Shown: positions 1-6,474 of the stretch, in pieces
Layout of the letters: each line of letters starts with the position of its first letter
How positions within the stretch are numbered: the first letter of the stretch is position 1
From: Bacillota bacterium
Lineage (GTDB): Bacteria; Bacillota; Clostridia; Saccharofermentanales; Fastidiosipilaceae
NCBI GenBank assembly: GCA_023388205.1
Contig: JAEWGS010000088.1
Coordinates: 1-20,224 of the forward strand
DNA length: 20,224 nucleotides
Direction of reading: 5' to 3'
Made by a program: the position numbers and the translations under genes
The notes under the pieces: model-generated
What the model was told of the DNA's origin: nothing
Databases searched by the model: none
The model's input: only the letters and a program-made list of their open reading frames with translations

Positions 1-416
1 GCGTCATAGACGGTCAAATCGATCTTTTCTTGCGCCGAGCTAATCATTTTGAGGCGAATCGCCAAAGCCTCCTCATTATGAAAGAGCCAGCGGCCCCTGA
101 GTTGAGCTTTCTTTTCAGCACTTAAGTCAGAACTTAAGTCAGAACTTGAGTCAGCACTCAAATCAGCACGCAAAGGCGTTTTTTCTGAAGCAGGATCCTT
201 AAGATCTTGGTCTTTGGGCATTTTTAGTGCACTCGCTTGCCAACGTTCTCTCGCCTCTAAGACCTGCGCCTCATAAGCAGGTGGGGTCACCGCCGTAACA
301 GAAAGAATCGATATCCCTGCGTAGGTGACAAAGTAAAGCAGCAAAAGCAAACAGAAATATCTGAAGACTCTGAGTTTTTTTGGGGGGCGCGCCTTCTTTT
401 CCGGCTGTTTTTTCAT
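1..416 (-). CDS. Phospholipase D-like protein, N-terminal part (runs off the window)
   Basis: Open reading frame from ATG at 416 to the window edge, 138 codons with no stop. It starts one base after the dgt stop codon (TAAGATG arrangement), so it is probably translationally coupled to dgt. Residues 1-15 are Lys/Arg/Pro-rich and are followed by a hydrophobic segment (about residues 19-43, including FCLLLLLYFV), which predicts an inward-facing N-terminus and a single membrane anchor. A polar linker with a Ser-Asp-Leu-Ser repeat follows. The last visible residues, RWLFHNEEALAIRLKMISSA then EKIDLTVYD, resemble the start of the first PLD domain of cardiolipin-synthase-like and phospholipase-D-like proteins (a run of helix then 'A..(S/K)ID(L)..Y'). 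The catalytic HxKxxxxD motifs would lie outside the window, so activity cannot be judged. The family call is inferred from this short segment only. Confidence 0.6.
   Translation of the reverse strand, partial: MKKQPEKKARPPKKLRVFRYFCLLLLLYFVTYAGISILSVTAVTPPAYEAQVLEARERWQASALKMPKDQDLKDPASEKTPLRADLSADSSSDLSSDLSAEKKAQLRGRWLFHNEEALAIRLKMISSAQEKIDLTVYD
120..167. repeat. Four tandem 12-bp repeats inside the PLD-like gene
   Basis: Four consecutive 12-bp units read on the plus strand: acttaagtcaga, acttaagtcaga, acttgagtcagc, actcaaatcagc. The first two are identical and the others differ by a few bases. On the coding (minus) strand they encode a tetrapeptide repeat of the form (A/S)-D-(L/S)-S in the linker between the membrane anchor and the PLD-like domain. 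Because the unit is a multiple of three, copy changes would stay in frame. Confidence 0.9.
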
Positions 417-417
417 C

Positions 418-1953
418 TTAAAAGCCTTCCGCACCAGTCATATGTAAATACAAATTCCGCGCATAAGAATCCGTCATCCCACAGATAAAATCCGTAATGA
501 GCATCAACCTGAGATAGAGGCGCTCAGTTTCAGACTTCCCCGCCGCATGCACCTGATACGAATAGCGATAATTCTCAGAGACGATGCGCATCAGCCGCTC
601 TTCAATCGGGCTGAGCTGAGAACTCTTTTGGCCTACCTGAGGCGCTTCGCCAAAGTAAAGGGCCGCCCGAACAAAGCGGTCCAGCAAATAAGTTAAGACC
701 ACATCCGCCGCAATTTCCATGCGCGTAATCATCTTGGATTCAAAGACTTCACGGCGCGCCAAATCACCTAAAAGCGAAATTAAAAAGCCACTCACGCGTC
801 CTGTGCCTAAGGCCTTTTCATAACGGCCCGACATGATCGACTCGACTTCTTCAACGAAAGCCTCCGACACATCGTTTAAGAGCAGCGTCTGGCAGGCGAT
901 CAGCCAATTTCTCACGGCAAAAAGTTCCGCCTCAACATAGCCTTTTTCTTCAGCGTCTTTAAGCTTATCCTCCAGGCTTTGAACCAGCTGCGTCAACGCT
1001 CGATACTGAGATGCGGGCAGAGATTTGACCTCCTCTTTTTCGAGCAAATGGATCAAGGCTTCTTTGAGTGCGGCGTAAGAAATCATGTGCTTGCGATAAG
1101 CGTCTTCAATATCCGCTGTGGTATAAGCAATATCGTCTGCCGCCTCCAGCAAAAAGGTCAAGGGATGACGCATGGCTTCGTAGCGTGGAGAAACCCCAGG
1201 AAAGCCCATTTGCGCCACACCTGAAGAGGGCGCGTCAAAGTTGTCCGAAACCTGTTTCAAAGTCCCCAGTGCTTCACAAATATCTCGGAAGAGCTCCCTT
1301 TCCGCCCAAAAATAGCCCATCTTTTTATGACTAATCCCTAGGTTCTTATCGATATCCAATGAAGAAATCGGGTATTTAATGATCGAAGAAAGCACAGCGA
1401 AAGTCAGATTCATTCCGTGCTCATCAACAATAAAATGCAGCTTGGACAAGAGGCGCAACGCTTGAGCATTGCCTTCGAAGCGACAAAAATCTGCACGCAT
1501 CTGCTCAGTGAGCCAATCACCGAGCAGACGGCCTTTGTACTCGATCTCCTCAAAAGCTTTTTCAAAATAACTGCGAATCGTCGTTTCACCAAAGTGGCCG
1601 AAAGGTGGATTGCCGATATCGTGCAAAAGTCCTGCGCAAAGCAAAACATCTTCGATCTGACTCGCCTGCTGCGGGGTCGGAGAGAAGTCCGGGCGCTCTT
1701 GCATCAAGGTCGCACAAACTTTTTGCCCCAGAGATTTCGCAAAACTCGACACCTCTAAACTATGCGTGAGCCGCGTCCTGACAAAGTCACTTTGATCCAG
1801 CGGAAAAACCTGTGTTTTATCTTGCAAGCGCCGAAAAGACGGACTGATAATGATCCGCTGATAATCCTTTTCAAAAGGTGAGCGCAAATCCGCCTCACCT
1901 CCGCCGCGACTTTGTCGTGAGCGACGTGTACATAGTAGTTGTTCCCAATTCAT
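418..1953 (-). CDS. dgt: Deoxyguanosinetriphosphate triphosphohydrolase-like HD-domain protein
   Basis: Predicted to hydrolyse dGTP (or other dNTPs) to the nucleoside and triphosphate in the cytoplasm. About 511 residues, a usual length for the family. The family N-terminus (MNWEQLL, then SPFEKDYQRII and FRRLQDKTQVF) leads to the HD metal site: RLTHSLEV with His64 and LLHDIGNPPFGHFGE with His111-Asp112. A third acidic patch follows in LLEAADDIAY near Asp273. The frame is open upstream to an ATG at 1974, but the seven extra residues are encoded by the ribosome binding site itself (AGAGGTGG just before ATG 1953). The family sequence also begins at MNWEQ, so 1953 is chosen. Transcribed divergently from fluC, with the PLD-like gene directly downstream. 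Confidence 0.9.
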   Translation of the reverse strand: MNWEQLLCTRRSRQSRGGGEADLRSPFEKDYQRIIISPSFRRLQDKTQVFPLDQSDFVRTRLTHSLEVSSFAKSLGQKVCATLMQERPDFSPTPQQASQIEDVLLCAGLLHDIGNPPFGHFGETTIRSYFEKAFEEIEYKGRLLGDWLTEQMRADFCRFEGNAQALRLLSKLHFIVDEHGMNLTFAVLSSIIKYPISSLDIDKNLGISHKKMGYFWAERELFRDICEALGTLKQVSDNFDAPSSGVAQMGFPGVSPRYEAMRHPLTFLLEAADDIAYTTADIEDAYRKHMISYAALKEALIHLLEKEEVKSLPASQYRALTQLVQSLEDKLKDAEEKGYVEAELFAVRNWLIACQTLLLNDVSEAFVEEVESIMSGRYEKALGTGRVSGFLISLLGDLARREVFESKMITRMEIAADVVLTYLLDRFVRAALYFGEAPQVGQKSSQLSPIEERLMRIVSENYRYSYQVHAAGKSETERLYLRLMLITDFICGMTDSYARNLYLHMTGAEGF

Positions 1954-1995
1954 ATCCACCTCTAAGAAAGCCATCTCCAGAACAAGCTTCTGTTC

Positions 1996-2024
1996 ATTAT
2001 GACGAAAGCTGAAAGATGCGACAA
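1996..2024 (-). promoter_or_regulatory. Sigma-A-like promoter for dgt
   Basis: On the minus strand TTGTCG (2024-2019) is followed after exactly 17 bp by CATAAT (2001-1996), close to the TTGACA/TATAAT consensus. It lies about 40 bp upstream of the dgt start, a suitable position. Inferred from sequence match only. Confidence 0.6.
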
Positions 2025-2038
2025 CGCGCCTTGCGCGC

Positions 2039-2044
2039 TACAAT
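2039..2044 (+). promoter_or_regulatory. Possible -10 element for fluC
   Basis: TACAAT in the context gctacaatgaa, 32 bp before the fluC start. No good -35 hexamer stands 16-18 bp upstream. The same gctacaatgaa string occurs before the aminopeptidase gene at 5129, which gives mild support to a promoter role. Confidence 0.35.
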
Positions 2045-2075
2045 GAACTAAAATTTTGAATCAAAAGGAGCGTCC

Positions 2076-2498
2076 ATGAGCTTTTTCCCGTCGTCACTTT
2101 CTGCTTTTACCAACACGCTCTCACCATTGCAAAATCTCATGTCCTGTCTCGCGGTCGGTCTCGGGGGCTTTCTCGGCTCGCTGCTGCGCTACGCGATGAC
2201 GTTCATCCCGCTCAAAAGCAAAAGCGGTTTCCCCTGGATCACCCTCATTACCAATGTGCTCGGTTGCCTCTTCATCGCCTGGATCTGTAGCAGAATTGAC
2301 GGCCAAAGCCACCCGCGCCTCATGCTTTTTCTCAAGGTCGGTCTCTGTGGCGGCTTCACCACCTTTTCGACTTTGGCGCTCGAAAGTCAGCAGCTGCTGC
2401 GACAAGGTCGCCTGGACTTGGCCTTAGCCTATATCGCCTCAACCCTCATCTTAGGGATTGCCTGCATTTTCTTGGTCGAAGCGCTTCACGCCCTTTGA
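2076..2498 (+). CDS. crcB: Fluoride ion channel FluC/CrcB
   Basis: Small inner-membrane channel that exports fluoride as an antiparallel dimer. 140 residues with four predicted membrane helices. The family signatures are all visible: GGFLGSLLRY (residues 30-39), the conserved Asn in LITNVLG (Asn60), and CGGFTTFST (91-99) containing the Phe/Thr/Ser track of the pore. The start ATG has AAAAGGAG 7 bp upstream. This gives about 20 residues more N-terminus than most members; Met22 is a family-like alternative but has no ribosome binding site. A single crcB is present here, so it would have to form a homodimer unless a second copy lies elsewhere. No fluoride riboswitch is seen in the short leader. 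Confidence 0.92.
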   Translation: MSFFPSSLSAFTNTLSPLQNLMSCLAVGLGGFLGSLLRYAMTFIPLKSKSGFPWITLITNVLGCLFIAWICSRIDGQSHPRLMLFLKVGLCGGFTTFSTLALESQQLLRQGRLDLALAYIASTLILGIACIFLVEALHAL

Positions 2499-2508
2499 GC
2501 CCTTGCAT

Positions 2509-2555
2509 GAGCCTTGACTTTGCCCTCGCTTGAAGTGCAGCTCCATATTTTTTTT
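2509..2555 (+). terminator. Weak candidate terminator after crcB
   Basis: GAGC (2509-2512) can pair with GCTC (2540-2543), with an inner ACTT/AAGT pairing, and eight T residues follow at 2548-2555. The stem is interrupted, so only the T-run position makes this plausible. Confidence 0.3.
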
Positions 2556-2624
2556 ACATCAAGCCCTCATCAAGTCAACTTTTCATTTGTGCTTCAGCGT
2601 GCGACCATAACAAAAGGCACGCTA

Positions 2625-2630
2625 TATAAT
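2625..2630 (+). promoter_or_regulatory. Perfect -10 hexamer upstream of the membrane protein/Mur ligase pair
   Basis: TATAAT within gctatataattagg. The region 16-18 bp upstream does not resemble TTGACA. If used, the leader to the TTG start at 2775 would be about 140 nt. I see no riboswitch or clear hairpin in that leader (2637-2774), which otherwise appears featureless. Confidence 0.4.
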
Positions 2631-2774
2631 TAGGCAGGCGCTGATCCGCACCGTATGATCCAGCGCGAGGACTCATCCATCTGATCGGCTCACGCCCGTT
2701 TCAGACACATTTTCAACGCGTCCTTCGAATGGAGTACTAAACTGATTGAACGTCACGTTAGAAAGGATCCGATC

Positions 2775-3404
2775 TTGGCTCTTCGTTTTCAATGGCCCTC
2801 GGCCCCCAAAATCATCCGCACTTTTTTTCAAGAACTGCTGATCTTGTCCATTATTTTCTTGCTGTCTCTGGTTTCTTTGGGGCTTTTATTTTTGCCCCTC
2901 TGCATTTTCTATCCGCGCACAACCCAAGGCTCAAAAGAAGAAAACAACAAGGCCAATCCAGCGTCCCTTTCATTCAAATTAAGGCTCAAAGCTCTTTTCT
3001 TTTCCATCTCGGACGCGTCCATGGATTCAGGCGCCTTACGCCTTTATGGACTCGCTTTGATTTTCCAATATCTCTTCCTGTCCATGCACCTTTTCGCAAG
3101 GCTCCCCATCCCCAACGTCTACCTTCCTTTCTTTTTTGTGCCGGGGCTCCTCAGTTTTTTCCCCTTCCTCGCCTTTCTTTTTTACCTCCCGACGCTTCTC
3201 CTCATCCCCTGTCAGACCCGAAAGACCGTCGCCTGCACCCTCTCGCTTCTCATCTCGCGTCTCGCCCTCACAACACTTTTACTCTTACTCTTTTTCCTTT
3301 TCTGGATTTTGAGCCTCATCTCCCCGTTCATCACCCTATTTTTCCTTCCACTCATCTCACGTATCGCTTATTTCATTCAACAAAAGGAGATCTCTCACGC
3401 ATGA
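2775..3404 (+). CDS. Small multi-pass membrane protein of unknown function
   Basis: I do not recognise the family. 209 residues, very rich in Leu and Phe, with predicted membrane segments at about residues 20-46, 89-108, 115-145 and 152-201 (the last two probably two helices or hairpins each). A charged loop (QGSKEENNK, 51-59) lies between the first and second. Start is TTG with AAAGGA 7 bp upstream; no in-frame ATG is better placed. Its stop codon TGA lies inside the ATGATG that starts the Mur ligase (4-bp overlap), so the two proteins are probably made together. A second reading frame stays open across the same DNA, but its protein has no membrane pattern and looks like out-of-frame composition (His/Pro/Arg rich). 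The link to the ligase suggests a cell-envelope role, but this is inference from position only. Confidence 0.65.
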   Translation: MALRFQWPSAPKIIRTFFQELLILSIIFLLSLVSLGLLFLPLCIFYPRTTQGSKEENNKANPASLSFKLRLKALFFSISDASMDSGALRLYGLALIFQYLFLSMHLFARLPIPNVYLPFFFVPGLLSFFPFLAFLFYLPTLLLIPCQTRKTVACTLSLLISRLALTTLLLLLFFLFWILSLISPFITLFFLPLISRIAYFIQQKEISHA

Positions 3405-5014
3405 TGACCCTCAGTTTTTCAAAGCTCATGCAGGGCTTGAGCCAACTCGAAGAACGTTACAACTTACCCCACGATCATCAGCTCAATGAAGCCGCGCAAA
3501 AACTCACCCCCGACACGCCGCTTGGCCTTTTACGCCAAGATTCCAGGCAGATTCAGCCGGGCGATATCTTTTGTGCGATCCGCGGCTTCGATGTCGACGC
3601 CCATCGGTTTTTACCTCAAGTTGCAAAGCAGGGCGCCGCTTTGGCCTTTGTCGAATGCATCGATGAAAGCCTCCCGCACCTTCCTCAAATTCAAGTCCAA
3701 AACACCCGTGCGACCCTCGCCTTGATCGCGACGCTTTTGGAAGGTATGCCCAGTCAAAAACTCCATGTCACAGGCATCACCGGATCAAACGGAAAAACCA
3801 GCACCTCGCTCATGTTACAAAGCATTCACCGCGCCGCTGGAATCGAGCCCGGCCTCATTGGCACCGTTCAATATCAAAGCCAAAAGCGCCAGATCGCCAG
3901 CAAGCTCACAACCCCAGATGCTCTGATGCTGCAAGAACTTTTCGCTGAGATGGTCGAGACAAAAACCACGCATGTTATTATGGAAAGCTCCTCGATCGGG
4001 CAGGATCAGTGCCGTGATCTTGGCACGGATTATGATGTTTTGTGTTGCATCAACTTGCATCGTGAGCACATTGACTACCACGGTAGCTATGAAGCTTACC
4101 GCGATGCCAAACTCAAGTTCATTCGTGAAGCAAAGGAAGATGCGATCGTCGTCTTAAACGCCGATTTCAAAGATTGCCTCAATGTGATTCAAGAAACCAA
4201 AGCCCAGGTCCTCACTTATGCACTCGAAAATGAAGACGCTGACCTATTGGCGACCGATCTGCAAGTGGAAGGACCCATGCCCTCTTTTACCGTGCGCCTC
4301 AATGAACGGACCTGCCAACGCTACGGCCTCCCCCAAGATGCTTTCAGCCAGCCCATCACGCTTTCCGTTTCAGGGATTCACTCTGTCGCCAACGCCTTAG
4401 CGGCCTTGGCCATGGGCCTTGCCAGTTCTTTTTCTCCCGACGCCATCGTCAAGGGGCTCGAATCCTACCACGGGGTCGAGCGTCGCTTCCAGCTCGTCTA
4501 TCGCGGGCACTTACCCGACGGGGACTTTATCGTCTTTGATGATCACTTCGCAAATGCAGGAAATATTGAAGTCACTTTGAAATCCTTAGAAGCGATGGAC
4601 CTCAAACGCTTACATTTAGTTTACGCCTTACGGGGCAAAAGAGGGGTCACCGTCATGCAAGAAAGTATGGACGCTTTTATTGCTGAAAAAGATCTGCTCC
4701 CTGAACTCAAGCTTTACGCCACCACCAGCGAAGACGTGGTCGATCAATATAACGAGGTGACGCCTGAAGAACGCGCCTGCTTTGAACGCATGATGAAAGA
4801 GGCCAATTTGTCTTATACCTTTGATCCTCATTTACGCGGCATCTTACAAAAAGTCATCGCCTCCGTTTCGCCAGGAGATACGATCCTTCTCGCAGGCTGT
4901 CAAGGCATGGACGCGGGCTGTCGCATTCTCTTTGAAGAACTCATGAAGGTCCATCCCGATTGGGACCGAGCTGCACTTTTTGAGCCCATTCAAGACCGCG
5001 TCTGCGGACGCTAA
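3401..5014 (+). CDS. Divergent MurE-like Mur ligase
   Basis: ATP-dependent ligase of the Mur family, 537 residues with three domains. The N-terminal MurE-like domain has DSRQIQPGDIFCAIRG (47-62). The central ATPase has the P-loop GITGSNGKTS (125-134), then TTPDALMLQELFAEM, MESSSIGQDQ and NLHREHIDYHGSYEAYRDAK, which carries a candidate carbamylated Lys at 237 or 239. The C-terminal domain begins near 325 with SGIHSVANALAAL and includes GVERRFQLV. Best overall similarity is to MurE. Oddities: the MurE substrate signature DNPR is replaced by TTSEDVVDQY (441-450), GKGHE by GCQGMD (499-504), and DYAHTPD by FDDHFANAGN. These losses argue against ordinary UDP-MurNAc-tripeptide synthesis. The frame is open far upstream (to 2792), but AGGAGA at 3385 and the ATGA overlap mark 3401 as the start. 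Confidence 0.8.
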   Translation: MMTLSFSKLMQGLSQLEERYNLPHDHQLNEAAQKLTPDTPLGLLRQDSRQIQPGDIFCAIRGFDVDAHRFLPQVAKQGAALAFVECIDESLPHLPQIQVQNTRATLALIATLLEGMPSQKLHVTGITGSNGKTSTSLMLQSIHRAAGIEPGLIGTVQYQSQKRQIASKLTTPDALMLQELFAEMVETKTTHVIMESSSIGQDQCRDLGTDYDVLCCINLHREHIDYHGSYEAYRDAKLKFIREAKEDAIVVLNADFKDCLNVIQETKAQVLTYALENEDADLLATDLQVEGPMPSFTVRLNERTCQRYGLPQDAFSQPITLSVSGIHSVANALAALAMGLASSFSPDAIVKGLESYHGVERRFQLVYRGHLPDGDFIVFDDHFANAGNIEVTLKSLEAMDLKRLHLVYALRGKRGVTVMQESMDAFIAEKDLLPELKLYATTSEDVVDQYNEVTPEERACFERMMKEANLSYTFDPHLRGILQKVIASVSPGDTILLAGCQGMDAGCRILFEELMKVHPDWDRAALFEPIQDRVCGR

Positions 5015-5049
5015 ATCCCTCTTCTGGGCCTCTTCTCAGCATTTTCTCG

Positions 5050-5082
5050 ACTCCATCTCAACTCCATCTCAACTCCATCTCT
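5050..5082. repeat. Three tandem 11-bp repeats in the intergenic region
   Basis: actccatctca, actccatctca, actccatctct end to end, between the Mur ligase stop and the aminopeptidase promoter region. The first two units are identical. No coding frame uses it. No terminator was found in the same gap. Confidence 0.9.
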
Positions 5083-5130
5083 CACCATTTCTAAAAGCGC
5101 CTTACCGCTCAAGCCCTAGTTTGTTTAAGC

Positions 5131-5136
5131 TACAAT
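5131..5136 (+). promoter_or_regulatory. Possible -10 element for the aminopeptidase gene
   Basis: TACAAT in gctacaatgaa, the same 11-base string as before crcB, 35 bp ahead of the ATG at 5171. The -35 region is poor (CTCAAG). Read-through from the Mur ligase is equally possible, since no terminator is visible between them. Confidence 0.35.
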
Positions 5137-5170
5137 GAAACATAGCCATATCAACCAAAGGAGATACTTT

Positions 5171-6400
5171 ATGCAAGAAAAGTTACGTGCTTATGCGGAC
5201 CTCGTGATCCAACTCGGTCTTCGCATCGAAAAAGATGAACACCTCGTCATTCGCGCTTCGCTCGAGTCCAAAGACTTCGTCCTCATGTTGACAGAATCCG
5301 CCTATGAAGCGGGTGCGGCCTCCGTGCGCGTCGATTGGCGCTGTCAAGAACTCAGTAAACTCCACCTCAAACACCAATCTGACGAAGAATTGGCCAAAGT
5401 GGATGCGCATCTTCTCGCCCGTGAAATGGAAAGCATCAACGCATGCCACAAGTATTTGAGTATTGTCGGAAATGATCCTAATGCGCTCAGTGACGTGGAT
5501 CCATCCAAAATTGCGATCACCCGCAAAGCAAGCGGCACGGCGTACAAAGAGTTCAGCAGCAAAATGATGGCCAATGAAACCAGCTGGTGCGTCATCGGCG
5601 CGGCAACGCCCTCTTGGGCACACGCCTTGTACCCTGAGCTTCCGGTCGATGAAGCCGTCCAAAAACTCTGGGATCTCATTTTCTTCACGATGCGTCTGAA
5701 CGAAGCTGATCCCAAAGCTGCTTGGACCCAACACACCGAAGCGCTCAAGCGTCACAGCGCCTGGCTCAATGCGCAAGGCTTCAAAACCTTGCACTATAAG
5801 TCCGCCAAAGGGACAGATTTACATCTCGGCTTAGCGGATCACTATCACTTCTTGGGCGCTGATGAGAAAAACCGCTCCGGCCAAAGCTTTATCGCGAATA
5901 TGCCCACGGAAGAAGTCTTCAGCATGCCCCACGCCCAGCGCGTTGACGGCATCGTCTATAACACGCGTCCTTTGAATCTCTCTGGAACACTGGTCGATGA
6001 TTTCTATCTGCGATTCGAAGAGGGTCGTGTCGTCGATTTCAAAGCGGGGGTCGGCCATGATGCTTTAGCGAAATTATTGGATACCGACGAAGGTGCTCGC
6101 CGCCTCGGTGAAGTGGCTCTCGTGCCTTACCACTCCCCCATTTCTCTGACCGGTGCGCTTTTCTTAGAGACGCTCTTTGATGAAAACGCCTCCTGCCATG
6201 TCGCTTTGGGCGAAGCTTATCCTTCTACCACAGAAGACGGCGAAAATCTTGATGAAGAGACCCTCAAGGCGCGCGGCATGAACCACTCTTTGATTCACGT
6301 CGACTTCATGATTGGCGACGAAACGCTCGAGATCGACGGCGAAAAAGAAGACGGCACCCTGGTCCCTGTTTTCCGAAATGGAGACTTTGTCATCGACTAA
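5171..6400 (+). CDS. M29 (AmpS/PepS-type) metallo-aminopeptidase
   Basis: Cytoplasmic metal-dependent aminopeptidase removing N-terminal residues from peptides; family M29 is typical of Bacillota and Thermus. 409 residues, standard length. The family metal ligands are all in place: Glu248 in PTEEVFSMP, Glu314 in LGEVALVPY, His343 with Tyr350 in SCHVALGEAY, and His376 and Asp378 in LIHVDFMIG. The spacing between them matches the family pattern. The N-terminal half (YADLVIQLGL, then DVDPSKIAI) is also family-like. The frame is open from 5135, but AAAGGAGAT precedes ATG 5171 by a normal distance and the family sequence starts with MQEKLRAYADL. It is followed by a strong terminator shared with the convergent uidA. 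Substrate preference cannot be read from sequence. Confidence 0.93.
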   Translation: MQEKLRAYADLVIQLGLRIEKDEHLVIRASLESKDFVLMLTESAYEAGAASVRVDWRCQELSKLHLKHQSDEELAKVDAHLLAREMESINACHKYLSIVGNDPNALSDVDPSKIAITRKASGTAYKEFSSKMMANETSWCVIGAATPSWAHALYPELPVDEAVQKLWDLIFFTMRLNEADPKAAWTQHTEALKRHSAWLNAQGFKTLHYKSAKGTDLHLGLADHYHFLGADEKNRSGQSFIANMPTEEVFSMPHAQRVDGIVYNTRPLNLSGTLVDDFYLRFEEGRVVDFKAGVGHDALAKLLDTDEGARRLGEVALVPYHSPISLTGALFLETLFDENASCHVALGEAYPSTTEDGENLDEETLKARGMNHSLIHVDFMIGDETLEIDGEKEDGTLVPVFRNGDFVID

Positions 6401-6433
6401 ATCCAAAAGCAGCCCGAAACACCATAGATAGCA

Positions 6434-6474
6434 AAACACCGCAGCTTTGAACTGAAGCTGCGGTGTTTCCTTTT
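6434..6474. terminator. Bidirectional rho-independent terminator (aminopeptidase / uidA)
   Basis: Perfect 14-bp stem AAACACCGCAGCTT (6434-6447) with AAGCTGCGGTGTTT (6455-6468), 7-nt loop. On the plus strand it is followed by CCTTTTATTTCTTTT. On the minus strand the A-rich left arm gives TTTTGC after the stem, just downstream of the uidA stop at 6473. It sits between two convergent genes and probably stops both. Confidence 0.9.

Noticed and set aside
2792..3400. N-terminal 203-residue extension of the Mur ligase frame
   Set aside because: No family similarity, His/Pro/Arg-rich out-of-frame look, and a proper ribosome binding site plus ATGA overlap mark the start at 3401.
5183..5794. 203-codon minus-strand frame opposite the aminopeptidase gene
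   Set aside because: Antisense to a gene with intact catalytic motifs; no supporting signals.
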